The translations under genes were made by a program, and so were the position numbers. From Lachnospiraceae bacterium (lineage in GTDB: Bacteria; Bacillota; Clostridia; Lachnospirales; Lachnospiraceae): a DNA stretch of 64,000 nt. The notes beneath the pieces were generated by a model. That model was not told the origin of the DNA, did not search any database, and was given only the letters and a program-made list of their open reading frames with translations. Numbering within the stretch: position 1 is the stretch's first letter; every line of letters begins with the position of its first letter. The DNA is taken from contig JAAVZI010000045.1 in assembly GCA_022791575.1 (NCBI GenBank), positions 1-64,000 of the forward strand. Reading direction: 5' to 3'. Shown piece after piece: positions 25,206 to 35,671 of this stretch.

Positions 25206-25247
25206 ATGGAGAAAAGGATGACTAACAATAGCCAGCATTTTCTCCAT
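25206..25247 (+). terminator. Hairpin after kinase 2
   Basis: ATGGAGAAAA (25206-25215) pairs with TTTTCTCCAT (25238-25247). The T-run is in the stem; moderate support. Confidence 0.5.
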
Positions 25248-25355
25248 TTCACATTTTAGATATTAAATATAAATCCGATAAGGACAATATTCAAAATGTA
25301 TATTGCCTTAAAAGTTCATTATCGTCATATTGTGCAATCGTAGTACCAAAGTTAC

Positions 25356-26243
25356 TCATATCAGCTGTATTCCAGCAAGTTCTTCTATGGTCTGTAAAGG
25401 TAAACCAGAATACTGTGCTATTTTTTCTAGGGGCAGCTGGCCATCACTTATCATTTTTTGGGCAATTTGTAACGCCTTTTCCTTTGTTGCTTTTTCTGCC
25501 GCTTCTTCTTTCTCGCTTTCAATATACATTTTCAATATTTCATCATCATCATATAATGTAATCATAATATCAAAAACCTCCATTTCTCTGCTTTCCAAAT
25601 ACTCCTTCAGCACGTTATTGTCTTTGCAGATTCGGATTGTTTCCAAAACTGCTTTTCTAGTTCTTCCATGCAAGGCAACCTGTTCATTGCAAACTTTGGT
25701 AAAGTTAACATACTGATTAATGATATCACCCTTCCTGCCATCATAAATCATTTTAACTTTTACCTCAATGCCGCATTCCTGCCCGTCAAAAAATTCTTCC
25801 TGCATAGAAAGCTCTTCCGGCCGGTCTTTTCTGCTGCCTGTATAGATCACATACAGTTCCGGCTTTGGCAGACTTACTTTCCTGCTTTTATGAAAGCTCT
25901 GTTTTGTCCGTATTAGATATTGATGGTATGCCTGTGCCAAATACACGAGTACTCGGAAAATAATATTCACTGTCCATGTAGACTGTGCCTCTACCATGAT
26001 TAGCAGTCTGTTCCCGACTATAAACCCCAGATCATTGTAAAACGTATCAATCAACACATTTTTAATTGTAACATCAGTTAGTTCATCTTCTGTGGTAGCT
26101 GTATCCTCTGGATGTAATGCCTGATAAAGCTGCAGCAGGTACTTCTTGTCGCGGAATAAATTCGTGAAAATGCTGTCCTTTACCTTTGCTTTCAGAACCG
26201 TCTCATTTTTGCTGTCTATCTGTATTTTAGTTGTTTTGTCCAT
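25356..26243 (-). CDS. Rpn-family PD-(D/E)XK nuclease 2
   Basis: 295 residues. Core IDTFYNDLGFIVGNRLLIMVEAQ gives the D and ExQ residues of the nuclease fold; earlier DSIFTNLFRDKKYLLQLYQ is the typical N-terminal region. The C terminus is helical and ends with a small HTH-like QMISDGQLPLEKIAQYSGLPLQTIEELAG. Only distantly similar to nuclease 1, so it is a separate acquisition. It marks the right edge of the AT-rich island. Confidence 0.87.
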   Translation of the reverse strand: MDKTTKIQIDSKNETVLKAKVKDSIFTNLFRDKKYLLQLYQALHPEDTATTEDELTDVTIKNVLIDTFYNDLGFIVGNRLLIMVEAQSTWTVNIIFRVLVYLAQAYHQYLIRTKQSFHKSRKVSLPKPELYVIYTGSRKDRPEELSMQEEFFDGQECGIEVKVKMIYDGRKGDIINQYVNFTKVCNEQVALHGRTRKAVLETIRICKDNNVLKEYLESREMEVFDIMITLYDDDEILKMYIESEKEEAAEKATKEKALQIAQKMISDGQLPLEKIAQYSGLPLQTIEELAGIQLI

Positions 26244-26329
26244 TCTTTTACCTGCTTTCTATTATGTCATTATATTACCATAAAAATGTTGCTTTTTCAA
26301 TCATTTGCATGATTATATTAATTATACAG

Positions 26330-26358
26330 TAGACAGAATCTGGAATCTGTGCTATTAT
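26330..26358 (+). promoter_or_regulatory. Predicted promoter of metY
   Basis: TAGACA (26330-26335), 17-nt spacer, TATTAT (26353-26358). No T-box or SAM riboswitch fits in the short leader. Confidence 0.5.
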
Positions 26359-26399
26359 TTCCTTGTAACCAGATAGGAATTATATGAAAGAGGTGTATT

Positions 26400-27704
26400 A
26401 TGAGTAAAAAAACAAGAGCAGAAAGAAAATTCAGATTTGAGACATTACAGCTTCATGTAGGTCAAGAGACAGCAGATCCAGTTACAGATGCAAGGGCTGT
26501 TCCGATTTATCAGACGTCTTCTTATGTGTTCCATAATTGTGACCATGCGGCAGCTAGATTTGGTCTGACAGATGCGGGTAACATCTATGGCAGACTTACC
26601 AACCCCACAGAAGATGCCTTTGAGAAGCGCATTGCAGCTCTGGAGGGTGGAGTAGCAGCTTTGGCAGTTTCTTCAGGAGCGGCGGCGGTTACATATACGA
26701 TCCAGAATCTGGCTCATGCTGGAGAACATATTGTATCCGCTAGAAATGTATATGGCGGAACATTTAACCTGCTGGCTCATACTCTGCCAGAATATGGAAT
26801 AGAAGCCACGTTTGTTGATCCATTTGACTATGCGGCAGTAGAAGCGGCTATTAAAGAAAATACCAAGGCAGTATTTGTGGAAACATTGGGAAATCCATGC
26901 TCGGAAGTAGCGGATATAGAAAGACTGGCAGATATCGCACATAGACATAAACTTCCTCTGGTAGTGGATAATACCTTTGCTACACCATATTTAGTGCGGC
27001 CGATAGAATATGGTGCTGATATCGTGGTGCATTCTGCTACTAAATTTATCGGCGGTCATGGGACCACTCTTGGCGGAGTCATTGTGGACAGTGGAAAGTT
27101 TGACTGGGAAGCCTCTGGCCGATTCCCTTCGTTAGTTGAGCCTAACCCAAGTTATCATGGTGTAAGCTTTACCAAAGCAGCGGGAGCAGCAGCATTTGTT
27201 ACGAAGATCCGCGCGATTCTCCTTCGTGATACCGGGGCAACGTTATCACCACTGCACGCATTTTTCTTCCTGCAGGGGCTTGAGACTCTGTCGCTTAGAG
27301 TGGAACGTCATGTGGAAAATGCGTTGAAGGTAGTGGAATATCTAAGTCAGCATCCACAGGTAGAGAGAGTTCATCATCCGTCGGTAGACCCAGACCCAGA
27401 ACAACAGAGGCTGTATAAGAAATATTTTCCTAACGGCGGAGGTTCCATTTTTACATTTGAGATCAAAGGCGATGCGCAGAAAGCGAAAGATTTTATTGAT
27501 AATTTGGAATTATTTTCACTGCTGGCCAATGTGGCAGATGTAAAATCTTTAGTCATTCATCCAGCAACCACTACCCACAGCCAGTCTACCAAGGAAGAGC
27601 TGGAGGAACAGGGAATTCGGGAAAATACAATTCGTCTTTCGATTGGTACAGAAAATATTGAGGATATTATTGAAGATTTGGAAGAGGCTTTTCAGGCTAT
27701 ATAG
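26400..27704 (+). CDS. metY: O-acetylhomoserine sulfhydrylase
   Basis: 434 residues, PLP-dependent Cys/Met-metabolism family. N-terminal [11 protein letters not shown], substrate region [16 protein letters not shown], cofactor region [10 protein letters not shown] and the PLP lysine in [11 protein letters not shown] are all present, and the length and C-terminal [11 protein letters not shown] fit MetY rather than MetB/MetC. It makes homocysteine from O-acetylhomoserine and sulfide. Single gene with its own promoter. Confidence 0.92.
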   Translation: MSKKTRAERKFRFETLQLHVGQETADPVTDARAVPIYQTSSYVFHNCDHAAARFGLTDAGNIYGRLTNPTEDAFEKRIAALEGGVAALAVSSGAAAVTYTIQNLAHAGEHIVSARNVYGGTFNLLAHTLPEYGIEATFVDPFDYAAVEAAIKENTKAVFVETLGNPCSEVADIERLADIAHRHKLPLVVDNTFATPYLVRPIEYGADIVVHSATKFIGGHGTTLGGVIVDSGKFDWEASGRFPSLVEPNPSYHGVSFTKAAGAAAFVTKIRAILLRDTGATLSPLHAFFFLQGLETLSLRVERHVENALKVVEYLSQHPQVERVHHPSVDPDPEQQRLYKKYFPNGGGSIFTFEIKGDAQKAKDFIDNLELFSLLANVADVKSLVIHPATTTHSQSTKEELEEQGIRENTIRLSIGTENIEDIIEDLEEAFQAI

Positions 27705-27804
27705 GAATGGAAAAGAGGATATATTATTAAAAAATATTGCAAAATGCTGGAAATTATGGTAACCTTAAGCATATTCAGTGTAGAATTACGAAGGCAGTGG
27801 TAAT

Positions 27805-28428
27805 ATGAAAAATTTATTTGATCTTGTATTCAAGAAGTATAAGTGTTATGCAACTGCAGTATTTCTCCTTATCAATCTGGCGGTGTTTTTGTGGATGTTT
27901 CTGCATAATGCCGCGTTTGATACTTTGTATATGTATGACTGCGGCGCTATGACGCCGGATAGTCTGAAAAAAGGTGATTATTATCGTCTGATAACTTCCA
28001 TGTTTCTGCATTTTGACCTGCAGCATCTTGGAAATAATATGCTTATGCTGGCAGCGATAGGAAGTACGACAGAGCGCTATATGGGCACACTTTCTTTTGT
28101 ATTGGTATATCTGTTCGGAGGAATTGCCGGAAATTTATTTTCTGCTTGGAACTATACAAGAATAGGAGAACATGTAGTGGCTGCCGGAGCGTCTGGAGCA
28201 GTTTTTGCAGTAATAGGGGGATTGCTGTGTTTGGTTCTAATTCACAAAGGCAGGCTTGAAAATTTTACAACAAAAAAGGTAATGGTATTTATTGTTTTGA
28301 TTCTATACCAGGGATTTACAACAGAAAATGTGGATAATTATGCACATGCAGGCGGACTTGCAGCAGGATTTATTATTGGGGCGGCTTGTATGGCAGTAAA
28401 ACATCAATTAAATAGAAGGGAACGATGA
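27805..28428 (+). CDS. Rhomboid-family intramembrane serine protease
   Basis: 207 residues with about six membrane helices. The catalytic Ser is in AAGASGAVFAVIGG (GxSG) and the His in NYAHAGGLAAGFIIG. LQHLGNNMLMLAAIG contributes the conserved His/Asn region of loop and helix 2. Substrate unknown. The next gene starts 4 nt after its stop, so they are co-transcribed. Confidence 0.9.
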   Translation: MKNLFDLVFKKYKCYATAVFLLINLAVFLWMFLHNAAFDTLYMYDCGAMTPDSLKKGDYYRLITSMFLHFDLQHLGNNMLMLAAIGSTTERYMGTLSFVLVYLFGGIAGNLFSAWNYTRIGEHVVAAGASGAVFAVIGGLLCLVLIHKGRLENFTTKKVMVFIVLILYQGFTTENVDNYAHAGGLAAGFIIGAACMAVKHQLNRRER

Positions 28429-28432
28429 TAAT

Positions 28433-29431
28433 ATGAAAATTAATATTTATTATGGTGGCCGCGGTCTGATTGATGATCCGACTATTTATGTGGTAAATAA
28501 GATTCAGGAGGTGCTGGAGGAGCTTAGGGTTAAAGTTGAGCGAATCAACCTTTTTGAGCAGAAGAATTCCATTACTACTCTGCCTCAGGGAATGATGGAA
28601 GCGGATGGTATCATTCTGGCAACAACGGTAGAATGGTTTGGGATCGGTGGTTATATGCAGCAGTTTTTGGACGCCTGCTGGCTATTTGGAAATCGGGAGA
28701 AGATTCAAGAATTGTATATGCAGCCTGTTGTTATGTCAACCACATATGGAGAAAAGGAAGGGGAAGTAACACTGAAAAATGCCTGGGAGGTATTAGGCGG
28801 GCCGGTCTGTGACGGCTTAAGCGGTTATGTGGATAATCTAATTGATTTTGAGATGAATCAAGACTATTCTGGGATCATTGAGAAAAAAGCGGAAAATCTA
28901 TACCGGACCATTTCCCAGAAAATAGTGAACCTGCCATCCAGCAACCGGGCAATGCAGCAATCTGTGCTTAAGACCCATCATATAGAGTTGACACCCAAGG
29001 AAAGCGAACAGTTATCCAAGTATGCGGCTGACGACACATATATTAAAAAGCAGAAAGAAGATATAGAAGAGTTGTCCAGCATGTTTAAGGGAATGCTCAG
29101 CAAACAGAGTGCAGAACAGGCTGCTTCGGATCTGGAACAGCGTATCCGGGAGGCTTATCAGCCACTGCCGGAGCCGATGGAAATCACATATCTGCTTGAG
29201 ATTGAGGAAAAGCCCCAGCCCCTATATATCCAGATCAAGGGAACGGAAATGGAATGTTTCTATGGTCCCAAGGGCCCGGCTGATGTCAGTTGTAAGCTTT
29301 CTTTGCAGAATATGAATGATATTGCATATGGGCGCATGACATTTCAGAGAGCATTTATGACTGGAGTGATGACGACCAGAGGTGAATTCAGGAATCTAAG
29401 GCTGTTAGACCAGATGTTTGTATTTAAGTAA
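28433..29431 (+). CDS. Flavodoxin-like reductase fused to an SCP2-like domain
   Basis: 332 residues. The N-terminal ~180 resemble NADPH-FMN reductase/flavodoxin proteins (MKINIYYGGRG start, then GIILATTVEWFGIGGYMQQFLD), though the phosphate loop is atypical. The last ~110 residues resemble an SCP2 sterol/lipid-carrier domain (PLYIQIKGTEMECFYGPKG, then MTFQRAFMTGVMTTRG). Such fusions may handle a hydrophobic substrate. Co-transcribed with the rhomboid gene. Confidence 0.65.
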   Translation: MKINIYYGGRGLIDDPTIYVVNKIQEVLEELRVKVERINLFEQKNSITTLPQGMMEADGIILATTVEWFGIGGYMQQFLDACWLFGNREKIQELYMQPVVMSTTYGEKEGEVTLKNAWEVLGGPVCDGLSGYVDNLIDFEMNQDYSGIIEKKAENLYRTISQKIVNLPSSNRAMQQSVLKTHHIELTPKESEQLSKYAADDTYIKKQKEDIEELSSMFKGMLSKQSAEQAASDLEQRIREAYQPLPEPMEITYLLEIEEKPQPLYIQIKGTEMECFYGPKGPADVSCKLSLQNMNDIAYGRMTFQRAFMTGVMTTRGEFRNLRLLDQMFVFK

Positions 29432-29462
29432 GTAAATCAGCCGAAAAATGGGAGGTTAAGAA

Positions 29463-29879
29463 ATGAAGAAGGATGATTGTATTTTTTGTAAGATTGCCAA
29501 TGGAGAGATTCCATCCACAACTTTATATGAGGATGAAGAATTTCGAGTAATACTGGACTTAGGCCCGGCTTCCAGAGGCCATGCGTTGATTCTGCCTAAG
29601 GAGCATTATGCCAATCTCTATGAGATAGAGGATGATACAGCAGCTAAGGTAATGGTGCTGGCAAAGAAGATGGCCAAAGCTATGACAAAGGGGCTTAAGG
29701 CAGATGGCTTTAATCTGGTGCAGAATAATGGAGAGACGGCGGGACAGACAGTATTTCATTTCCACCTGCACCTGATTCCAAGATATGCAGATGAAAAGAA
29801 AATAATAGAGTGGACTCCAGGTACGATTAGTAAAGAGGAAATGGAAAAAATTGCTTCTCAGGTAAAAGAACAGTTATAA
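29463..29879 (+). CDS. HIT-family nucleotide hydrolase (HinT-like)
   Basis: 138 residues with CIFCKIANGEIPS at the N terminus and the histidine triad HFHLHLIPRY. HinT-type proteins hydrolyse adenosine phosphoramidates. Good ribosome binding site; 31 nt after the preceding gene. Confidence 0.93.
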   Translation: MKKDDCIFCKIANGEIPSTTLYEDEEFRVILDLGPASRGHALILPKEHYANLYEIEDDTAAKVMVLAKKMAKAMTKGLKADGFNLVQNNGETAGQTVFHFHLHLIPRYADEKKIIEWTPGTISKEEMEKIASQVKEQL

Positions 29880-29900
29880 TTTATAAGGAGGAGTTGTGAA

Positions 29901-31124
29901 ATGCAGCAATGTCAGATATGCGGACGGCAGTGTCAAGACAATGTAAAGTTTTGTCCGTCCTGCGGAAATAATAATTTTACACAGATAACAGAAAACCAGC
30001 AGCCGGAACAGAATACAGATGCTGCTGCGCAGAATGGTTACCAGAACCAGCCAGAGTATTCTTATAGTTATGGTCAAAATCAGGCAAATGACCAGGATCC
30101 GTTTGCTCATGAAATAAAAATGACTAAAAGTCAGTTTTATAAGAGGTGTGTTCCGTCTAATCTAAAAGGGGAAATGAATACTGCCTATGGGATTCTGATA
30201 TTAAATCTGGTTGTATTCTTAGGTCTGACGTATTGGTATGAAGAACCTGAACGGCTGCTGGACTGTGCAGTTCTGGCTGTGATTTTGCTGGGACTGATTT
30301 TTACCAAAAGCTTGGTATTTGCCATTATCGATGCTGCATATTTTACTTGCGCATTTATTCTTTCATTTGTACAAAACCAGCGGGGAACAGGATTGCTGGC
30401 GATTATTGTAGCATTCAGTCTGGTGCCGGCTACATATAAAATTGGAAAACTGTGGAAGCAATATAAAAGCACCGGAGAATATGTAGATTATAATGCAGAA
30501 ACGCCCAATGCTGCAAAGAAGAAAAGCAAGACGGCAATTGTAATATCTGTGGCAGCTTTTCTTATCATGATTGTGGCAGTTTGTGCCGGATTGATATTTT
30601 TAAGAGACGGGGGATTCAGTTCCTTTGAACGCGGCAGCTGGGAGGGAACCCGTTATGAAAATGAATCACTGAATCTTGCCATAGATTTACCGAGCAGTGC
30701 CTGGAGGATTTTTGAAGAGGAAGAGTTAGAAGAACTGAATGAAGAGGCGAAGAGTCAGGCAGGATTTGCCAAGACGGAGGAGTTTGACTGTATGGTACAG
30801 AACCTTGCGGCGGGTTCCAACATAATGATTCTACATCTGAAAGGTAGCTTTAGTGAGAAAGAAGCAATCGAAGAAATCAAGACAAATCTAACAGAGTCAT
30901 ATAGACAGCAGTATGGAGTACCGATCATTACAGAGGCAGGAAAGAAGAAGCTGGGCGGAGAAACCTATACCTGTCTGGAGGTTCGGGTTAGTATATATGG
31001 AGTCAGCATGTACCAGAGAGTTTATGTTGGGAAGGTAGGACGCGAACTTTGTGAGATTGGTTTTACCGGCCCAGATAAACAAACAATAGATGAGATGGAA
31101 CGGTTTTGCTCGGAACTAAATTAA
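29901..31124 (+). CDS. Zinc-ribbon membrane protein of unknown function
   Basis: 407 residues. An N-terminal zinc ribbon (CQICGRQC, then FCPSCG) is followed by a Gln/Asn-rich linker. A hydrophobic cluster of about four helices (about 100-185) and a further helix near 212-232 lead into a C-terminal ~170-residue extracytoplasmic domain with YENESLNLAIDLPSSAWRIF. I do not recognise a specific family. Closed by a strong hairpin. Confidence 0.7.
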   Translation: MQQCQICGRQCQDNVKFCPSCGNNNFTQITENQQPEQNTDAAAQNGYQNQPEYSYSYGQNQANDQDPFAHEIKMTKSQFYKRCVPSNLKGEMNTAYGILILNLVVFLGLTYWYEEPERLLDCAVLAVILLGLIFTKSLVFAIIDAAYFTCAFILSFVQNQRGTGLLAIIVAFSLVPATYKIGKLWKQYKSTGEYVDYNAETPNAAKKKSKTAIVISVAAFLIMIVAVCAGLIFLRDGGFSSFERGSWEGTRYENESLNLAIDLPSSAWRIFEEEELEELNEEAKSQAGFAKTEEFDCMVQNLAAGSNIMILHLKGSFSEKEAIEEIKTNLTESYRQQYGVPIITEAGKKKLGGETYTCLEVRVSIYGVSMYQRVYVGKVGRELCEIGFTGPDKQTIDEMERFCSELN

Positions 31125-31142
31125 GAATATGTCGAACATGAA

Positions 31143-31200
31143 AATAATACCATATAAGACAGAGGAGAATCTTTGCTGTTTTATATGGTATTATTTTTTT
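31143..31200. terminator. Bidirectional terminator
   Basis: AATAATACCATATAA (31143-31157) pairs with TTATATGGTATTATT (31181-31195), followed by a T-run; it also faces the murG 3' end. Confidence 0.85.
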
Positions 31201-31215
31201 AAATAGCAATCGTTA

Positions 31216-32286
31216 TTATTTGCCGGCACAGGCTTCTTCGATTAGCTGTATTACTTTTTCTACAGAGTTCGTCTGTTCGCTCTGAGTCATTGTTTTTACA
31301 TAAGCCTGTCGGTTCTCGTAGACTTCTTCTACCGCGGCCAAGAACATTTCATCGGTCATGGTATCTTCATCTAACACTTTGCTGAATCCCTGCTTCTCAA
31401 AGGACTTCGCATTGAGAATCTGATCGCCGCGGCTGGCCTTGGCAGACAGCGGGATAAGAAGATTCGGCTTTCTAAGAGCCAGGAGTTCACAGATCGCGTT
31501 AGCACCTGCGCGGGAGATCACTAGATCGGCCAATGCAAAAAGATCGGCCAGTTCTTTTTTGATATATTCATATTGTACATAGCCGTTCGTTTTTTTCAGA
31601 CTTTCATCTAACTTATCCTTTCCACAGAGATGAATAATCTGGTATTTTTTTAATAATTCCGGCAGATTCTGCCGAACTGCTTTATTGACAGATGCAGCGC
31701 CGAGACTGCCGCCGATGACAAGAATCGTCGGTTTATTTAATGAAAGACCACAGAAGTCAACTGCACGGATTTTATCACCGCTTAACAGCTCACGACGAAT
31801 GGGTGAGCCAGTCAGTGCCGCTTTTTCGGAAGGCAGATAATTCAGTGTTTCCGGAAAATTACAGCAGACCTTCCAGGCGTTGGGAATGCTGAGACGGTTA
31901 GCAAGTCCAGGTGTCATGTCCGATTCATGGATAATTGCCGGAATCTTATATTTGGCAGCTGCCTTGACTACTGGAACAGATACAAATCCGCCCTTTGAAA
32001 ATACAACATCGGGCTGCAGAGACTTAATCAAATGCTTTGCTTGTGAATATCCATGGATAACTCGGAACGGATCTGTAAAATTCTTAATATCAAAATATCG
32101 TCTTAGTTTACCGGATGCAATGCCATAGTAAGGAATGTCCAGCTCTTCAATCAATTTCCGTTCAATTCCCTCATAAGAACCTATGTAATGCACATCATAT
32201 CCCAGCTCCTGCAGCCGGGGTAAAAGGGCAATATTAGGTGTTACATGTCCGGCAGTTCCTCCGCCTGTAAGTACAATTCGTTTCAT
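31216..32286 (-). CDS. murG: MurG, lipid II-forming GlcNAc transferase
   Basis: 356 residues. Motifs: VLTGGGTAGHVTPN, VIGGSLGAASVNKAV, and the UDP-GlcNAc-binding SRAGANAICELLALRKP region. It adds GlcNAc to lipid I at the inner membrane face. ATG 32286 sits 6 nt behind AGGAGG; an upstream ATG at 32412 would add an unrelated 42 residues. It stands apart from a dcw cluster. Confidence 0.94.
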   Translation of the reverse strand: MKRIVLTGGGTAGHVTPNIALLPRLQELGYDVHYIGSYEGIERKLIEELDIPYYGIASGKLRRYFDIKNFTDPFRVIHGYSQAKHLIKSLQPDVVFSKGGFVSVPVVKAAAKYKIPAIIHESDMTPGLANRLSIPNAWKVCCNFPETLNYLPSEKAALTGSPIRRELLSGDKIRAVDFCGLSLNKPTILVIGGSLGAASVNKAVRQNLPELLKKYQIIHLCGKDKLDESLKKTNGYVQYEYIKKELADLFALADLVISRAGANAICELLALRKPNLLIPLSAKASRGDQILNAKSFEKQGFSKVLDEDTMTDEMFLAAVEEVYENRQAYVKTMTQSEQTNSVEKVIQLIEEACAGK

Positions 32287-32649
32287 AAAAGCCTCCTGTA
32301 AATTCGTTTCTATTATAACCAAAGGGCATTTAAAATACATGCACTTTGTACTGTAAAAATAAGGTATGTCTGCTCTTTCCATAATAGTATGCCTATCCTG
32401 CGGAAAAGTCAAGAAAAGAAGCAGATTCTTCCAAAATCGTTCGACATTTCATTGAAAATTCTGTTGAAACACCCCATAAATTATCTAAATGGCTGATATG
32501 CGGCCGACTGCCGTCAGATGGTGTCAAACGAATTGTCTTTTCAAAATAGAAGTGATTCGTTATACTAGGAAAAGATACCAGATATTATGAAAAGTACAGG
32601 TATTCAGATTAAACAGCCTCTGACAAGGCTGGGAAAGAAGGGGAAGAAA
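32287..32649. other. Divergent intergenic region murG / membrane protein
   Basis: 363 nt with no gene. A weak promoter-like TATACT lies near 32562 reading right. No repeat or riboswitch recognised. Confidence 0.4.
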
Positions 32650-33387
32650 ATGTTAGAAACATTTGTTAAAGAACGCGGAATTTATTATTTAATTGCTGGA
32701 TTGTGTGTAATTGGGGCGATAGGGAAGCTATACGAGAGTTTTGTCTATAGGAGATTATTAAAAGCTGCAGAGAATCCAGAACGAACCGACCATTCATTTT
32801 TAAAACTTCTGAAGCTCAAGTACAAGAGTTATCATCGGCTGAATCGGAGTATCAATAATATTAATGCATTTATTGAAACGAACATGTTCCGGTATAAGCA
32901 TCATTTTATGGGACTGGAAAGTGTCCGTACCATAAATGCCCGTCTTATGCTGCTTTGTATTATGGCAAGCTGTGCAGGAGTGGCAGCTTCCATGTATTAT
33001 GATCTGGGAAATTGGGAAATGATTTATTATATATTAGTGGGAACGCTGGCAACAGCGGTACTGGAGCTGGTAGACCTACAGTGCGGCAATGACAGCAAAC
33101 GGCGATTTCTGATGGCAGCCCTCAAAGATTATCTGGAAAATGTTCTGGCAAACCAAGTGGGAGGAGCAGAGAAGGAAGTGCCTGAAATTGAATTTATGGG
33201 TACGCAGGCACAGGAGCTGGGAGAACGAGCTAAGAATGCCAGTCAGCAGGTAGCAGCCTCAAAGGATATGGATAAGAAAAGAAAATCAAAAACAGAAGAT
33301 TTAGAATATGAAATCAGCGAAAAAGCAGCTGAACGCATAGCCCAAGAAAAGGTAATTGCCGAAGTAATAAAAGAATTTTTTCCTTGA
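32650..33387 (+). CDS. Membrane protein of unknown function
   Basis: 245 residues from ATG 32650, which has AAGGGG 6-8 nt before it; ATG 32587 would add 21 basic residues but has no ribosome binding site. One hydrophobic segment lies near the N terminus (YYLIAGLCVIGAIG) and two in the middle (ARLMLLCIMASCAGVAASM, then IYYILVGTLATAVLELVD). The C-terminal ~80 residues are charged and helical. No family recognised. It precedes pgi by 74 nt. Confidence 0.6.
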   Translation: MLETFVKERGIYYLIAGLCVIGAIGKLYESFVYRRLLKAAENPERTDHSFLKLLKLKYKSYHRLNRSINNINAFIETNMFRYKHHFMGLESVRTINARLMLLCIMASCAGVAASMYYDLGNWEMIYYILVGTLATAVLELVDLQCGNDSKRRFLMAALKDYLENVLANQVGGAEKEVPEIEFMGTQAQELGERAKNASQQVAASKDMDKKRKSKTEDLEYEISEKAAERIAQEKVIAEVIKEFFP

Positions 33388-33461
33388 TAATATAGAGAAA
33401 TTTTGGTAATATATAAATATGTAATATCGTAGAACTTATTATAACAAAGGAGAGAGTAAAG

Positions 33462-34811
33462 ATGGCACAAAAAGTAACATTTGATTACAAAAAGGCAGCG
33501 CCGTTTATCAGAGATGATGAAGTGGCAATGATGAGCAAGCTGGTTCAAAATGCAAAAGATGAACTAGTGTCCAAGACAGGTGCAGGCAATGATTATGTTG
33601 GCTGGATTGACCTTCCCGTAGACTATGACAAAGAAGAATTTGCCAGAATTAAAGCAGCAGCCAAGAAGATTCAGGAAGACTCCGAAGTACTTCTGGTTAT
33701 TGGTATTGGTGGTTCCTATCTGGGTGCGAGAGCTGCCATCGAATTTTTAAGGCATAATTTCTACAACATGGTATCCAAGGAAGTACGCAAAACACCTGAG
33801 ATCTATTATGTAGGCAACAGCATCAGCAGTACTTATATTACACATTTAAAAGATGTAATTGGCGACCGGGATTTCTCAGTGAATATGATTTCCAAGTCTG
33901 GTACAACAACAGAACCAGCCATTGCATTCCGTGTATTTAAGAAAATGCTCGAAGAAAAGTATGGCAAGGAAGCGGCTGCTAAGAGAATCTATGCTACAAC
34001 GGATAAGGCAAGAGGCGCATTAAAGAATCTAGCAACCGAAGAAGGATATGAAAGCTTCGTTGTGCCTGATGACGTAGGTGGACGCTATTCTGTATTGACA
34101 GCAGTAGGCCTGCTTCCGATTGCAGTCAGCGGCGCAGATATAGATAAATTAATGGAAGGTGCAGCTTCTGGTAGAAAACGTGCATTAGAAGCAGATTTTG
34201 CAGAAAATGATGCTTTGCAGTATGCAGCAGTCCGCAACATTCTATTAAGAAAAGGAAAAGGTATTGAGATTCTGGCGAATTATGAGCCAAGCCTTCACTA
34301 TGTTTCTGAATGGTGGAAACAGTTATACGGCGAAAGTGAAGGAAAGGATCAGAAAGGTATTTTCCCAGCCTCAGTGGACTTAACAACCGATCTGCATTCT
34401 ATGGGACAGTTTATTCAGGATGGCTCTAGGAATTTATTTGAGACAGTGATTAATGTAGAAGAATCTCAGTGTGAAATTATATTAGAAGAAGAACCAGTAG
34501 ATTTAGACGGTCTGAACTATCTGGCAGGTAAAACAGTAGACTTTATTAATAAGAGTGCTATGAATGGAACGATACTTGCACATACAGACGGAAATGTACC
34601 AAACTTAATGGTAAAAGTACCAAAGCAGGATGAGTTCTATTTGGGCGAATTATTCTATTTCTTTGAATTTGCTTGTGGAATCAGTGGTTATCTGCTGGGT
34701 GTTAATCCATTTAACCAGCCTGGTGTTGAAAGTTACAAGAAAAACATGTTTGCCCTTCTTGGCAAGCCTGGATTCGAAAAAGAGCGGGAAGAACTGCTGA
34801 AACGGTTGTAG
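33462..34811 (+). CDS. pgi: Glucose-6-phosphate isomerase
   Basis: 449 residues, the size of the Firmicutes type. [19 protein letters not shown] and the phosphosugar-binding [18 protein letters not shown] are clear, as are [19 protein letters not shown] and the C-terminal [18 protein letters not shown] holding the catalytic Lys. Interconverts glucose-6-P and fructose-6-P. Followed by a strong terminator. Confidence 0.96.
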   Translation: MAQKVTFDYKKAAPFIRDDEVAMMSKLVQNAKDELVSKTGAGNDYVGWIDLPVDYDKEEFARIKAAAKKIQEDSEVLLVIGIGGSYLGARAAIEFLRHNFYNMVSKEVRKTPEIYYVGNSISSTYITHLKDVIGDRDFSVNMISKSGTTTEPAIAFRVFKKMLEEKYGKEAAAKRIYATTDKARGALKNLATEEGYESFVVPDDVGGRYSVLTAVGLLPIAVSGADIDKLMEGAASGRKRALEADFAENDALQYAAVRNILLRKGKGIEILANYEPSLHYVSEWWKQLYGESEGKDQKGIFPASVDLTTDLHSMGQFIQDGSRNLFETVINVEESQCEIILEEEPVDLDGLNYLAGKTVDFINKSAMNGTILAHTDGNVPNLMVKVPKQDEFYLGELFYFFEFACGISGYLLGVNPFNQPGVESYKKNMFALLGKPGFEKEREELLKRL

Positions 34812-34880
34812 AGAAAAGAAGTTTGCTTGGTATGGCAAGCAGAAAAAGATTCTTATATTTTAAGTGAATTTAGTAAATTT

Positions 34881-34925
34881 AAAAGGCCGAGTATGAAATA
34901 ATTCATGCAACGGCCTTTTGATTTT
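34881..34925 (+). terminator. Terminator of pgi
   Basis: AAAAGGCCG (34881-34889) pairs with CGGCCTTTT (34911-34919), then T-rich. Confidence 0.85.
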
Positions 34926-34969
34926 ACTAAAACAAGTAAAAATATCGATAGAACTCTGCGTTTTCTTTT

Positions 34970-35671
34970 CTATATATATCGGATTGTTACTCCGGAAAAG
35001 CTAGCCTTCCCAGTCAGGCTGACATCAATTGTTCCTGGTATGGTTCCCCGTTCTTCTTCCTCTATTCCAGATAGAGATGAATCGATCGAATAATGCAGAT
35101 TCCAGCTATGCGGTATATAAAGCTCCATAGCTCCAAATGAAACATCAATATTAATTCTTGCTCCCGGCTCTTTGATCACTGCATTGTCAAAATACACCTT
35201 CATAGCCCCATAGGAACATTTCAAATCTGCCCTTCTGAAATCCTCTGTATTGACATATTTAATACAGGAACTAAAACTGGTCGAATGTTTTACAACCTGC
35301 TGATCCTTATCGTTAATTACACTTGAAAAATTGTGGGAACCATGTTTTTTGTTCCAATTTCTTTTGAACTTTTTCCCATTAAACAGCATAGAGCAGCCAA
35401 TGCTTGCCAGCAGTGCAGCGCCAAGAATTGTCCATGGAGTCAACTGTACAATCCCCAGTTGCTTGTCATAGATAATGGCCAGAAACGCCGCTGAGAAAAA
35501 GATTCCCGGAAAGCTTAGCCTAATCAGGCTATCAATTAAGATTCCCAGCAAAAATACTGTAAAAAACAGGCTGAAAAAGCTGATTTCCGATAGATATCCC
35601 AATTTTCCGACAATAATAAATATTGCTCCCAGCAGGAAAATAATTCCCCAAAATAGATTTCTTTTTTTCAT
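34970..35671 (-). CDS. LiaF-like membrane protein
   Basis: 233 residues: four hydrophobic helices in the first ~105 residues, then a beta-rich C-terminal domain (LKCSYGAMKVYFDNA, then INIDVSFGAMELYIPHSW) typical of the LiaF / cell-wall-active antibiotic response C-terminal domain. Its first four bases overlap the LytTR gene stop (35668-35671), so the two are translationally coupled. Probably modulates the regulator in response to envelope state (inference). Confidence 0.75.
   Translation of the reverse strand: MKKRNLFWGIIFLLGAIFIIVGKLGYLSEISFFSLFFTVFLLGILIDSLIRLSFPGIFFSAAFLAIIYDKQLGIVQLTPWTILGAALLASIGCSMLFNGKKFKRNWNKKHGSHNFSSVINDKDQQVVKHSTSFSSCIKYVNTEDFRRADLKCSYGAMKVYFDNAVIKEPGARINIDVSFGAMELYIPHSWNLHYSIDSSLSGIEEEERGTIPGTIDVSLTGKASFSGVTIRYI

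Noticed and set aside
26244..26399. SAM or T-box riboswitch before metY
   Set aside because: The leader after the predicted promoter is only ~35 nt and lacks their conserved motifs.
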